Shown: positions 1 through 7,473, numbered from the stretch's first letter. The stretch: DNA of 17,556 nucleotides from UBA2266 sp964406945 (GCA_964406945.1 CAYOTO010000059.1:1-17556); one strand, 5' to 3'. Numbers and translations are program-made. Notes: generated by a model from the sequence alone, not told the origin.

Positions 1-353
1 CCGAGGATGCGAATCTGGCAGTTCGGCTTGAAGACGCAGTCGAGCAGTGTGGCGATGGCGGCCAGTTCGGTCTTGCCGCCGGCGCGGTTGGCCCAGACGA
101 CGGCGTCGGCGTTGGGGCGTTTCTTGCCGGCGAAATCGGCCGAGAAGCTGTGCCAGAGGTAGTCGAGGGGGCTGGTGTGGTCCGGGCAGATGCGCCGGGC
201 GGGCACGTCGATGCCGAGGAAGACCTTCACGTAGTTCTTCAGGTCTTTTCTGGTGGCGGGCCTGATTTGCCGCAGTGCGTCGTAGACCCATGCGGAGCTT
301 GTAATTGTGCCTGTTTGCGGGGATTGCGGCTGCGGTAGTGTTGTTGTGGTCAT
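1..353 (-). CDS. Phage terminase large subunit-like protein, N-terminal part (runs off window)
   Basis: Reading the minus strand from the ATG at 353 gives 117 open codons to the window edge, so the gene is incomplete at its 3' end. A strong ribosome binding site (GGAGG, 9 nt before the ATG) fixes the start. Residues 86-96 (VWANRAGGKTE) have the form of a terminase Walker A loop, with the GGKT lysine and threonine in place. Before it, CPDHTSPLDYLWHSF (57-71) resembles the conserved CPxHxxPxDF region that precedes the Walker A in one group of large terminases. In that family the protein is the ATPase/nuclease that packages phage DNA. Walker B and the nuclease domain lie outside the window. No capsid or portal gene is visible here, so this may be the edge of a prophage or a lone remnant. 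Another P-loop ATPase is possible but less likely. Confidence 0.66.
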   Translation of the reverse strand, partial: MTTTTLPQPQSPQTGTITSSAWVYDALRQIRPATRKDLKNYVKVFLGIDVPARRICPDHTSPLDYLWHSFSADFAGKKRPNADAVVWANRAGGKTELAAIATLLDCVFKPNCQIRIL

Positions 354-578
354 GTGCTGTGTCCTCCGCGGGTAAAGAGCGGCCAAGAAGCCTCTCGGTT
401 ATGATAAGGAAAGCCCTCTCGCGACGCGTGCGGCTGCGGATGGGACCGAAACCGGCGGTCGGCGGCCTGTCCCGACGACAAACCGGAAGTATTATACACG
501 ATTTGGCCTCAAAAGTCCAGCGAAATCTGAGCCCTGACGACGGGTTGACTGCGTTGTTGGCGCCTCCAGCGAATCTGT

Positions 579-607
579 TTGACAGACAGACGGGATTCTG
601 GTCTCAT
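579..607 (+). promoter_or_regulatory. Candidate sigma70-type promoter for the 47-aa lipoprotein
   Basis: TTGACA (579-584) is followed after 17 nt by TCTCAT (602-607), a 6/6 match and a 4/6 match to the consensus boxes. It would start transcription near 614, about 34 nt before the ATG at 648. No operator was seen. Confidence 0.35.
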
Positions 608-647
608 AGGTGTTAAATTCATGTGTGAAGTCCCAGGGCTTTGAATA

Positions 648-791
648 ATGCGTACGGCTGTTATTGTGGTTGCTGCAGTTTGTCTGGGTTTGTTTGTTCC
701 TGCCGGATGCGACGGATTGCCGGGTCTAGGGCCTATGCCCTCCCCGTTCACCGCCGGATCGGTTAAGGTAACTGCCACCATTTTTCCTTGA
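648..791 (+). CDS. Very small predicted lipoprotein (47 aa)
   Basis: The 47-residue product begins MRTAVIVVAAVCLGLF, a basic start and hydrophobic stretch, followed by VPAGC with Cys21 as the likely lipidated residue. This is the layout of a lipoprotein signal peptide. The mature part is only about 27 residues, rich in Gly and Pro, and stops at TGA 789-791. A weak Shine-Dalgarno-like AGGG lies about 9 nt upstream, and a promoter-like pair sits at 579-607. No family is recognised. It could be a genuine small lipoprotein or the 5' remnant of a longer one cut short by the stop. The following 120 nt showed no obvious continuation of the same protein. Confidence 0.45.
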   Translation: MRTAVIVVAAVCLGLFVPAGCDGLPGLGPMPSPFTAGSVKVTATIFP

Positions 792-817
792 TTTTCCCGG
801 TGCCTTGTGTGTAGAAT
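788..817 (+). promoter_or_regulatory. Candidate promoter for the one-TM protein at 914
   Basis: TTGATT (788-793) and TAGAAT (812-817) are separated by 18 nt, matching 4/6 and 5/6 of the sigma70 boxes. The -35 box overlaps the stop of the preceding small gene. Transcription would begin about 90 nt before the ATG at 914. Confidence 0.3.
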
Positions 818-913
818 ACTGGCGAGGGCGGTTCCTCTTTGTCAGAATACGCCAGACAATGCCTTGCTCTCAATGGGCTGAGCAGTAGATGCTGCCAAGA
901 TAAGGTTGAAGAA

Positions 914-1513
914 ATGTGGATTTATCTTGTAGGTATAGCCTCGGTTATAATCTCGCTAATCGTAGTACTTCGATGGAGGTTTAACAACTTTTGGCTTATC
1001 GCAAAGAATACGACCTATATTTATGAAATATTGCGCACTGACTTCGGGGCGCACTTCCCGGATGAAGACACACTCTTGCTGACTTGTGGCGCGATTGACG
1101 CCGCCCACTACGTGGTCAAGGGGCAGATTCGACTTAGTGATATTGAGTTGGGAGTGAAGTCTGCATGCGTTGGAACAATCACTTTGGATGTGGCGTCGGT
1201 CCCTATTAACAACGACTTTGCAAGCCTTATTTATAGGAATGAGCGTGATAATCTTATAGCATTCGTGATGCAGCTTGAGGCTTTGATCTTCTGTGCCGAC
1301 AACAATATGTCCACAGATACTATTCTGCGGGCGGTTTTATCTAAACGTGCGTTTATTTCACGAGTTGTTGAAACCACTCAGCATAGATTTCGAAGAACGG
1401 GTGCTCCCGCAAAGCTGAGGCACAAAGTTGATTGTTTCATGACGCGCTCTGACCTCACAGCTTTCCGGCATCAATTGGGAATCAGCGACAGTGCCTCCCG
1501 TGACGGCAAGTGA
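914..1513 (+). CDS. Hypothetical protein with one N-terminal membrane segment
   Basis: The frame is open from a TTG at 839, but the ATG at 914 is the better start: it has AAGG about 7 nt upstream and places a hydrophobic helix (residues 3-20, YLVGIASVIISLIVVLRW) at the very N-terminus. The product is 199 aa. After the helix comes a basic/aromatic juxtamembrane stretch and a mixed soluble domain with no motif I recognise. The C-terminal 50 residues are rich in Arg, Lys and His. The gene is clearly AT-richer than the genes from 3602 onward, with many A/T-ending codons, which fits an acquired segment. A CsgG-like lipoprotein gene follows after 93 nt. The function is unknown; coding status rests on length, codon pattern and start context. 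Confidence 0.6.
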   Translation: MWIYLVGIASVIISLIVVLRWRFNNFWLIAKNTTYIYEILRTDFGAHFPDEDTLLLTCGAIDAAHYVVKGQIRLSDIELGVKSACVGTITLDVASVPINNDFASLIYRNERDNLIAFVMQLEALIFCADNNMSTDTILRAVLSKRAFISRVVETTQHRFRRTGAPAKLRHKVDCFMTRSDLTAFRHQLGISDSASRDGK

Positions 1514-1606
1514 TGTGTGCTGTCAGAGGGGCCTTCTTGTGGTTCGACTGCTCGACGCCGCCAAACTGCGCGGTCAGTGAGAAACCCTCTATAAAGGAAC
1601 GGAAAG

Positions 1607-2149
1607 ATGAGAGGTGTTCGGTTGGAATTCCTTGCAGCGGCATTATCAGCCGTCTTGCCGCTGTTTACAGGCGGCTGCGAGTCTACTTCCTCTGTAATGG
1701 TAGACCATGACCTGTCCAGCAGTCCCACGGTTGCAGTCATCCCACTTCGGGGTGAATACGGCGAGCAAGCCTCCGACCTTATTGCTCAGGAACTGGCAAT
1801 GAATGCGATACCCACGGTGGAGCGGGCTCAACTGGACGCAGTATTGAGAGAGCATGGATTCAGAGGCAATCCATCCTTCGATCAATCGTCTCTCGCTGAG
1901 TACGGCCGCCTCTTAGGGGTGAAAACATTATTCACCGGTACTATTTCCACTGTAAGTGGTCCCCTGTACAGTTTCCCCCATGTTAACATCACCTTGAAAG
2001 TCGTGGACGTTGCAACAGCAAAGGTTACGTGGATCGGCAAGTACGGCAATAGCATGTGGACAAGTGCAGTTTCCACACAGGGAGATATTCAGCGCGGCGC
2101 AAGGGATATTGTGAAGGAGTTTATCAAAGTGCACGGGAAGGATTTCTAG
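1607..2149 (+). CDS. CsgG/LpoB-like lipoprotein
   Basis: The product is 180 aa. The start is supported by AAAGGAACGGAAAG directly before the ATG. Residues 1-24 form a lipoprotein signal ending TGGC (Cys24 the likely lipidated residue). The mature protein follows the CsgG/LpoB-type plan: TVAVIPL near residue 41, then a helix with SDLIAQELAM, then VERAQLDAVLREHGF, then a helix ending LAEYGRLLGVKTLFTGTIS. In this superfamily such proteins are periplasm-facing lipoproteins acting as secretion-channel subunits or as activators and anchors of envelope machines. It is shorter than CsgG (about 260-280 aa) and lacks an obvious channel segment, so an LpoB-like or uncharacterised relative is more likely than a curli pore. 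Its last 26 nt overlap the end of the convergent lipoprotein gene on the minus strand. Confidence 0.72.
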   Translation: MRGVRLEFLAAALSAVLPLFTGGCESTSSVMVDHDLSSSPTVAVIPLRGEYGEQASDLIAQELAMNAIPTVERAQLDAVLREHGFRGNPSFDQSSLAEYGRLLGVKTLFTGTISTVSGPLYSFPHVNITLKVVDVATAKVTWIGKYGNSMWTSAVSTQGDIQRGARDIVKEFIKVHGKDF

Positions 2150-2582
2150 CCGCTTTATCCTCAGGGGCGGCAATCAGGTCTTCGTGAGTAGGCCAGGTCT
2201 CAGGAGCACCCCACTTGACAAGACGGTTCTCGTGAAAATAGAACCATAGAACCTGCTTGTATGTACGAGCCTTTGGGCTGCCCACTCCCCACCAGAAATT
2301 CTGCCACTCTACATCGCCCTTTGTAACGTACTTCTGGGAGTGCTTGAGTTCATAAGCAGATACGGCACCATTTTGCCCGCACAAATAAGCCTCTGGCAAG
2401 ATTTCTTGAAATCTGGACAATGGCATACCTGGCTGAATTTGGCTCAGAACATCGCTCTTTTCCTCCTGAATACTCGGCAGTTCTGTTTCGGGCTTGTTAG
2501 TCATCAGAACCCCTTTGGGGGCTGTTGCACATCCACATACAGGGAGCAGGACCATTGATACAAGTACGTGGAGCACTCTCAT
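2124..2582 (-). CDS. BamE/SmpA-like lipoprotein
   Basis: The product is 152 aa. A strong ribosome binding site (GAGGAG, then TAAAAA before the ATG) and a good upstream promoter define the start. The N-terminus (MRVLHVLVSMVLLPVCGC) is a lipoprotein signal with Cys18 the best lipidation site. After a linker, QIQPGMPLSRFQEILPEA (about 49-66) resembles the opening helix of BamE/SmpA/OmlA-type domains (i.xGMsxxeVxxllG), and LWFYFHENRLVKWG near residue 112 resembles the closing strand pair. BamE is a small outer-membrane lipoprotein of the beta-barrel assembly complex; many unrelated lipoproteins share the fold, so a Bam role is not implied. The gene converges on and overlaps the CsgG-like gene by 26 nt. 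Confidence 0.65.
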   Translation of the reverse strand: MRVLHVLVSMVLLPVCGCATAPKGVLMTNKPETELPSIQEEKSDVLSQIQPGMPLSRFQEILPEAYLCGQNGAVSAYELKHSQKYVTKGDVEWQNFWWGVGSPKARTYKQVLWFYFHENRLVKWGAPETWPTHEDLIAAPEDKAARNPSRAL

Positions 2583-2632
2583 TTTTTACTCCTCAAAAAC
2601 ATTATTCTAAAACGCCGAACACACTTGTATAC

Positions 2633-2661
2633 ATTATACCACGCGTGCCAATAGGCGCCAA
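2633..2661 (-). promoter_or_regulatory. Promoter of the BamE-like lipoprotein gene
   Basis: On the minus strand TTGGCG (2661-2656) is followed after 17 nt by a perfect TATAAT (2638-2633). Transcription would start near 2626, leaving a 5' leader of about 43 nt before the ATG at 2582. The -35 region lies in a short stretch where GCCAAT occurs twice (2647-2652 and 2657-2662). Confidence 0.55.
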
Positions 2662-3032
2662 TCAATTATTTTCAGAACCAGCCCGTCAGCTGCACCTAAA
2701 TTCAGAAGCCCCTTTAATTGGCACTAGGTTGTATGCAGAACTAACCCCCAGTAACCGGCCTCGGATGGCACAGAAAGGCAAGCTGACAGGCTCCGTCCCC
2801 CTGCGACAGCGTAGAATTGTCATATTTCTGTGTCAGCTTGTTCAAAACCGGGCCATAGTACCCACCCCACAAAAAGCTTACAAAAACCCCGCGTTTTTGA
2901 TAGCGCCAGGGCCGATTTTCAGAAGCAAAAATATGCGAATCGAACGAAAATCCACTTCAATAATCACACTGAGTTCTGTTCTTTGCATTCGGCTTGAGCA
3001 GTAATCCGCACGATATTATTCGGTCGTTGATA
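2662..3032. other. AT-rich intergenic region with a 10-bp inverted repeat and a possible coding remnant
   Basis: No convincing gene was found here. A perfect inverted repeat CAAGCTGACA (2779-2788) / TGTCAGCTTG (2831-2840) encloses 42 nt. Just inside its left arm is GGCTCCGTCCCCCTG, which resembles GGGGAC-type tracts found in REP-like repeats. On the minus strand one frame is open over about 70 codons upstream of a TAG near 2750 and reads through the repeat, including GYYGPVLNKLTQKYDN. It lacks an ATG and a ribosome binding site, so it may be a decayed gene or chance. The stretch also holds the upstream region of the gene starting near 3033. Confidence 0.4.
2779..2840. repeat. Perfect 10-bp inverted repeat with 42-nt loop
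   Basis: CAAGCTGACA at 2779-2788 is the reverse complement of TGTCAGCTTG at 2831-2840. CAGAAA (2771-2776) and TTTCTG (2825-2830) add a second short complementary pair, offset from the first. There is no T-tract after it, so it is not a standard terminator. Confidence 0.5.
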
Positions 3033-3584
3033 ATGGCCGCTGTGCCGCTTGTTCTAAGTTTGTGCGTGACTATCTGCGGCGTTATGAGCTTGAGATGGAG
3101 TCGCATAATTCGCAAATACCGGTCCGTCACTTGCTGGAGGGGACGGGTTATGCTGGCGGGCCTATTCGCAGTGGCATTTATTGCGGGGGCTGTCCACGGC
3201 GTGTTGCGGCCGGGGTATACGTACGCGGAGAATGTTGGAGGTGTTGCATGGCTGCCCGCGGAGGCGAGAAATATATCTTATTATCGCAGTTACAGCTACA
3301 CGGCGTACGAGTTCGATATATCCGAGGAGGGTTTTCGAGACTGGGCCGGCTACAAGCGGTGGAGGCTGTCGGCAATAGAAGATCCCGTCACGGTTCTGCG
3401 GTACAATTGGCCTATTATAAAAAGTCCCGAGAATTTCGAGGGCATCGCACCGGCAGGCACAGACGGCAAAGTGACTATCGAATCGGGACTGATACACCAC
3501 ACGGACCTGGGTGCCGGCGGTGGTATATGGGTAGCATACGACACAGACGCGGGACGGGCGTACTACCAGTCAAAGCCACGATAA
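3033..3584 (+). CDS. Hypothetical two-TM membrane protein with extracytoplasmic domain
   Basis: The frame is open from a TTG at 2994, but the ATG at 3033 is the more natural start and puts a hydrophobic helix first; no ribosome binding site stands out for either. From 3033 the product is 183 aa. It has membrane helices at about residues 2-20 and 38-59, separated by a short basic loop, then a soluble domain rich in Tyr and Trp. That domain includes SYYRSYSYTAYEFDISEEGF and KRWRLSAIEDPVTVLRY. I do not recognise a family, and the function is unknown. The stop at 3582-3584 is 17 nt from the stop of the convergent oxidoreductase gene. Confidence 0.6.
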   Translation: MAAVPLVLSLCVTICGVMSLRWSRIIRKYRSVTCWRGRVMLAGLFAVAFIAGAVHGVLRPGYTYAENVGGVAWLPAEARNISYYRSYSYTAYEFDISEEGFRDWAGYKRWRLSAIEDPVTVLRYNWPIIKSPENFEGIAPAGTDGKVTIESGLIHHTDLGAGGGIWVAYDTDAGRAYYQSKPR

Positions 3585-3601
3585 ATAGAAAACCGGCAGA
3601 G

Positions 3602-6600
3602 TTACTCGACGAGGAGGTGTTTGGTCTGGTTGGGTTTGAGTGTGATTGGGTAGCCTTTGAGGAGGTCTTTTCCGGTTGCGGCTCTGGCGGTGTTGGCGTC
3701 GGTGTCGGTGATTTTGTAATTGAGCTGTTCGCGGACGGCGAACCATTCGGGGAACTGGTTGATTCTGGGCCAGTCGAGGGGCAGGTTCATGAGTGTTTTG
3801 TGGCGTTCGCTGTGGAACTGGATTTTGCCTTCCCAGGGTTTTTCGGCGGTGATGGTGATTGCCAGGGCGTTGCCGATGAGTTCGGCGCCGAAGATCACAT
3901 CCTCGCGCCAGGGCTTGATGTCCAGGCTTTTTGTCTTCCACAGGCAGTACATGAGCGTCGTGCGGGCGAAATTGCCGTCGCCGTGCCAGCCTTCGATTAC
4001 GCCGTCGGGTTTCTGGATGTCCCACATGACGCGGATTTCGCTGTCGATCCACCGGGGAACGCTCGGCACGGGTTCGCGGTTGTAGAGGTTTATCGCGCCT
4101 TCGACCGAGTCGGCGTAGTCGTCCGATCCGCCCCATTTGTAATCTTTTTTGCTGTAGTGCGGCCAGAGGTTCGACAGGGCCTTTACCACGGCGTCGCGGT
4201 AGGCTTCGTTGCCGTCGATCAGGTAGACTGTGTAGAAGCCGTTAAGGTTGTAGCCCCAGGTGTCGGTGAGCCGCGAGTCGTGCGCCCCGCTGACGGGGTC
4301 CATCCAGTTGTAGAACAGGCCGTGCTCGTTTACGCCGCATTCGAGGATGCGGTCGAGCATGTCGTGGATGGGCTTTTCGTACCGGGCCTTCTTTTCGGGG
4401 CGGGCGAAATGGATGGCGGCGTAGAGTTCGCACAGGCCTGAGACTATTTCGCAGCCGTGGTCGCGCAGCCGAAGCCTCGGTGTCGAGGATGAGCCGCCCA
4501 CCGACCATCGCGTGGACATATCGCCGTCGATGGCGTTCGAGGGTTTGTTGGGGTTCTGATGGCCGCTCGCGACGGCGTTTTCGATATTAACTTTTTCGCC
4601 GTCGGGGGTGTGCAGCGTCAGTTCGGCGATGTTGGTCCAGTCGTTTTCGTTATTGCCGAAGCCGGTGATGCGCACATAGCGGGCCGCGGACTGTTCGAGG
4701 GGGAAAAGCCGCATGTCGGCGGTTTTGCCGCTGGATTTGCCTTCGAATACCTGGGTCCAGTTCTTTTTGTCGGTGGAGGTCTGAACTTCGAAGGCGTACT
4801 GGCGGCGGTCGCCGTAAATCCAGGCGATCTTCGCGGAGGCGATATTGTGCTTGTCGCCGAGGTCGAGCAGGAGCCACTGGCCCCGGGCCGGGCCTTTGGG
4901 TCGGGTGGGGTGGTGGTCGCCCAGCAGGTAGTAATCGCCGAGGCGGATTGCGTAGTCGAGGTATTTGACGTCGCCGGTCATCCAGCAGAGGCGCGAAAGG
5001 GTCTGGAGCATTTCGCCGTTGATTTCCTCGTTGGTGCTGACGATTTTGCCGTAAGGCGTGTCGACCGGGGCATGCTTCCAGATATCGTCGAGAATGGCGA
5101 TCATGCGGTCGTACCAGGGGCCGCGACCGATGCGTTCGGTGAGCGGGAGCAGACCGTCCTTGATGTACTCGCTGGAGCCGAAGATGATGCGGTTCAGGTC
5201 GGGTTCGTCGTTGGCGAAGCCCTGTTTGCTGAACGAGTAGGTGTCGGGCATGTTGCCGATTCGGCTGGTGAGTTTCTTTTCGGTTTCGAGCATTTGCCGC
5301 ATGCGGCCGTTGTAGAGTGCGGGGTCGGTTAGAGCAGCGGTGAGCACCATGAACGGATAGTTGTCGGCGGCGCTGTCCTGGGCGTTCCAGATGTCTTTGT
5401 CGCGGTTGAGGTTGCGCGGGATGAGGCCGGTTTTGGCATCGGCGTGGGCGAGCCAGCCGTCGATGAATCTGCGACAGCGGATGAAGCCTTCGTTTGCGAG
5501 TCTGCCGTTTTGCAGGGCCTTTTGCCAGGTGTTGTCGTCTACCGTGATCTTTTTGCCTACGCCTTTTTCAGCGATGGCGATTAGGTCGTCGAGTGCTTTC
5601 TCGTAGACTCCGCGGGGCGTCAGGCCTTTTTTGGCGGCGACCGAGGCGGCCATGCCGACGACTTCGCCCATCATGCCGCAGGTGCGCATAACGCGGACTG
5701 TGCCGAGCGCGACGTGGGTTACGCTGATGTTGCGGCCGGCCATGAACAGGTTGTCGATGTTGCGTGAGTAGAGGCAGCGGTAGGGGATGGGGTACGGTTT
5801 GATGTGCGGCTGGGTGCAAATCGTGCGGAATTCGCGGCCGGGGAAGTGTTTGCTGTTTTTGGGATCGGGGTAGTGCAGGTCTATCGACCAGGTGGTGGTG
5901 ACCATCGCATCGGGGAAGCGTTTTCGCTCCTGGATGTCCTGCTGCTGGAGGATTACATCGCCCATGAGTCGGCGCGACTCGCGTTTGCCGCCGATGTAGG
6001 CGACCCAGTCGAGTTTGCGGTCTGCGTATCTGGCTTTGTCTTTGCTGTGGTTTTTCTGAAAGGCCCAGTTGCCGTAGATCGCGCGGAAGGCATGGTCGCG
6101 GATGTACTCGGCCTGGTCGACCTGGTGCAGGCCCAGGCCCGTTTCCCAGTTCCATTCGCCGCGGGTTGCGTTCTGGCAGCTTTGTTCGGTGAACTGCAAT
6201 GCCCAGGGGCATTCGGGGAAGTCCACGGGCCTGCCCGCATCGTGCGAGTACCACATTATTGACGTGCCCATGGTGAGCATGTCCGGTTCTTCGGGCGCCA
6301 TGGACTCTTTTGTCTGGTCTTTGCTCTCGCGGCCGATGCGGAAGTCAGCTCCGGCCAGATAGCCGACGCAGCCGTCGCCGGTGCAGTCGGCGAAGTACCT
6401 TGCTTCGAAGCGCAGTTCTTTGCCCGAGCGGATGTCGAGTCCAGTGACGGATTTGATGCGTTTGCCCTGCATTTCGGCCCTGTTGACATGCGTGTTGAGG
6501 AACAGTTTGATATTGGGTTCTCCCAGGACGATGCGCAGTTTTTTGTCGTCATCGTAGAACTGGGCGGGGCGGGCGTTGCCGTGATAGCCGGGGTCGAGTT

Positions 6601-7357
6601 CGTTTACCACGTCGCCGATACGGGGATACGGCGGCAGGTTGATTTTGCCGCCGAGGTGGACGCGGACTTCCGAGCTGTTGTTGCCGCCCAGGACGGGTCT
6701 GTTCTGCACAAGCGCCACGTCGAGTCCGCATCTGGCGGCCGAGACGGCTGCGCAAATGCCGGACATGCCGCCGCCGACCACGACCAGGTCGAATCTGCCC
6801 GCGTCTTCGGGGCCGTCGGAGATGCCGAGCATTTTTCTGCGGAAGTCGGCCATGGCCCTGCCTTCGCTGGGGGGCGTGAAATCCTGGTCGGTCGTGAGGA
6901 CAATCGCATCGCACCTGCCTTCGAAGCCGGTGAGGTCGTGCAGGGTGAGATTGATGCTGCGGCTGTTGACGGATATGGTTCCGCCGTGTTGCCAATACCA
7001 TTTGGCTCCTTCGGTTCCGAAGGTGGTTGCGAGCGGTTTGCCGTCTACGAGCAGTTGAAATTTGCCGGGTGCTCCGGGCGCGTCGAATTTTGCCACCCAG
7101 TTCTGCGTTCGAACCAGCACGCGGTATTTGCCGGGTGCGGGGATTTGGACCCGGGTTTGCGCGTCGGAAACGGGTCTGCCGTAGCCGTGGGCCAGCAGAT
7201 AGGGCGATCCCATCTGGTCAACGAACTGCTGATCGATCACCCAGCCGCCGGTGTCTTCGAAACTTTCGGCCTCGACGAGCACCGTCGCCGCAGACGCAGC
7301 CTGAGATAGCAAAAAACAACCGATTACCGCCGCAGAAACTGATTTTGCCATATTCAT
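3602..7357 (-). CDS. Secreted FAD-dependent oxidoreductase fused to a helical toroid-like domain with an inserted discoidin domain (1251 aa)
   Basis: Residues 1-23 are a Sec signal peptide (cut near ASA-AT). Residues 24-158 form a beta-rich module opening VLVEAESFEDTGGWV, like carbohydrate-binding domains that precede such enzymes. Residues 188-575 are a PF12831-type FAD oxidoreductase: VVVGGGMSG (192-200) is the dinucleotide loop, LGGNNSSEVRVHLGG (223-237) a family signature, ADCTGDG (323-329) a conserved loop, and MAGRNISVTHVALGTVRVM (539-557) the C-terminal FAD-contact region. Residues 600-1160 look like an alpha/alpha toroid as in glycan-active enzymes, ending with WIDSEIRV and GVIEGWHGDGNFARTTLMY; residues 826-953 inside it are a discoidin domain in permuted order. 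About 90 C-terminal residues look beta-rich. Some PF12831 proteins are annotated as xanthan lyase, but the reaction here is unknown. The start at 7357 has GGAGG 12 nt upstream; ATG 7351 is possible. Confidence 0.88.
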   Translation of the reverse strand: MNMAKSVSAAVIGCFLLSQAASAATVLVEAESFEDTGGWVIDQQFVDQMGSPYLLAHGYGRPVSDAQTRVQIPAPGKYRVLVRTQNWVAKFDAPGAPGKFQLLVDGKPLATTFGTEGAKWYWQHGGTISVNSRSINLTLHDLTGFEGRCDAIVLTTDQDFTPPSEGRAMADFRRKMLGISDGPEDAGRFDLVVVGGGMSGICAAVSAARCGLDVALVQNRPVLGGNNSSEVRVHLGGKINLPPYPRIGDVVNELDPGYHGNARPAQFYDDDKKLRIVLGEPNIKLFLNTHVNRAEMQGKRIKSVTGLDIRSGKELRFEARYFADCTGDGCVGYLAGADFRIGRESKDQTKESMAPEEPDMLTMGTSIMWYSHDAGRPVDFPECPWALQFTEQSCQNATRGEWNWETGLGLHQVDQAEYIRDHAFRAIYGNWAFQKNHSKDKARYADRKLDWVAYIGGKRESRRLMGDVILQQQDIQERKRFPDAMVTTTWSIDLHYPDPKNSKHFPGREFRTICTQPHIKPYPIPYRCLYSRNIDNLFMAGRNISVTHVALGTVRVMRTCGMMGEVVGMAASVAAKKGLTPRGVYEKALDDLIAIAEKGVGKKITVDDNTWQKALQNGRLANEGFIRCRRFIDGWLAHADAKTGLIPRNLNRDKDIWNAQDSAADNYPFMVLTAALTDPALYNGRMRQMLETEKKLTSRIGNMPDTYSFSKQGFANDEPDLNRIIFGSSEYIKDGLLPLTERIGRGPWYDRMIAILDDIWKHAPVDTPYGKIVSTNEEINGEMLQTLSRLCWMTGDVKYLDYAIRLGDYYLLGDHHPTRPKGPARGQWLLLDLGDKHNIASAKIAWIYGDRRQYAFEVQTSTDKKNWTQVFEGKSSGKTADMRLFPLEQSAARYVRITGFGNNENDWTNIAELTLHTPDGEKVNIENAVASGHQNPNKPSNAIDGDMSTRWSVGGSSSTPRLRLRDHGCEIVSGLCELYAAIHFARPEKKARYEKPIHDMLDRILECGVNEHGLFYNWMDPVSGAHDSRLTDTWGYNLNGFYTVYLIDGNEAYRDAVVKALSNLWPHYSKKDYKWGGSDDYADSVEGAINLYNREPVPSVPRWIDSEIRVMWDIQKPDGVIEGWHGDGNFARTTLMYCLWKTKSLDIKPWREDVIFGAELIGNALAITITAEKPWEGKIQFHSERHKTLMNLPLDWPRINQFPEWFAVREQLNYKITDTDANTARAATGKDLLKGYPITLKPNQTKHLLVE

Positions 7358-7402
7358 ATCGAAGCATTGCCTCCAGGTCTAAAAACAACTGTTTCGCAAA
7401 TC

Positions 7403-7431
7403 AATGTAGCTAAACAGCAGTCCGATTGCAA
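7403..7431 (-). promoter_or_regulatory. Candidate promoter of the FAD oxidoreductase gene
   Basis: On the minus strand TTGCAA (7431-7426) is followed after 17 nt by TACATT (7408-7403), each matching 4/6 of the consensus. It lies about 45 nt before the ATG at 7357 and about 15 nt from the divergent promoter boxes, so the two genes share a 162-nt control region. Confidence 0.35.
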
Positions 7432-7445
7432 GCAGGCAATAATCA

Positions 7446-7473
7446 TTGACTGCCCGGCCCAGGGGTCTAAAAT
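7446..7473 (+). promoter_or_regulatory. Sigma70-type promoter of the DUF1622 gene
   Basis: TTGACT (7446-7451) and TAAAAT (7468-7473) are 16 nt apart, each matching 5/6 of the sigma70 boxes. The predicted start near 7480 gives a leader of about 40 nt before the ATG at 7520. Confidence 0.55.

Noticed and set aside
2525..3004. 159-codon plus-strand open frame
   Set aside because: It begins inside the BamE-like gene on the opposite strand, crosses its promoter, and has no ribosome binding site or recognisable sequence.
3062..4441. 459-codon plus-strand open frame
   Set aside because: It lies mostly antisense to the 3' part of the FAD oxidoreductase gene, is Val/Gly/Phe-rich in the way mirror frames of GC-rich genes are, and has no ribosome binding site or recognisable domain.
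6488..7309. 273-codon plus-strand open frame, with similar ones at 4559-5332 and 5804-6262
   Set aside because: These are mirror frames of the FAD oxidoreductase gene with no start signals or domains.
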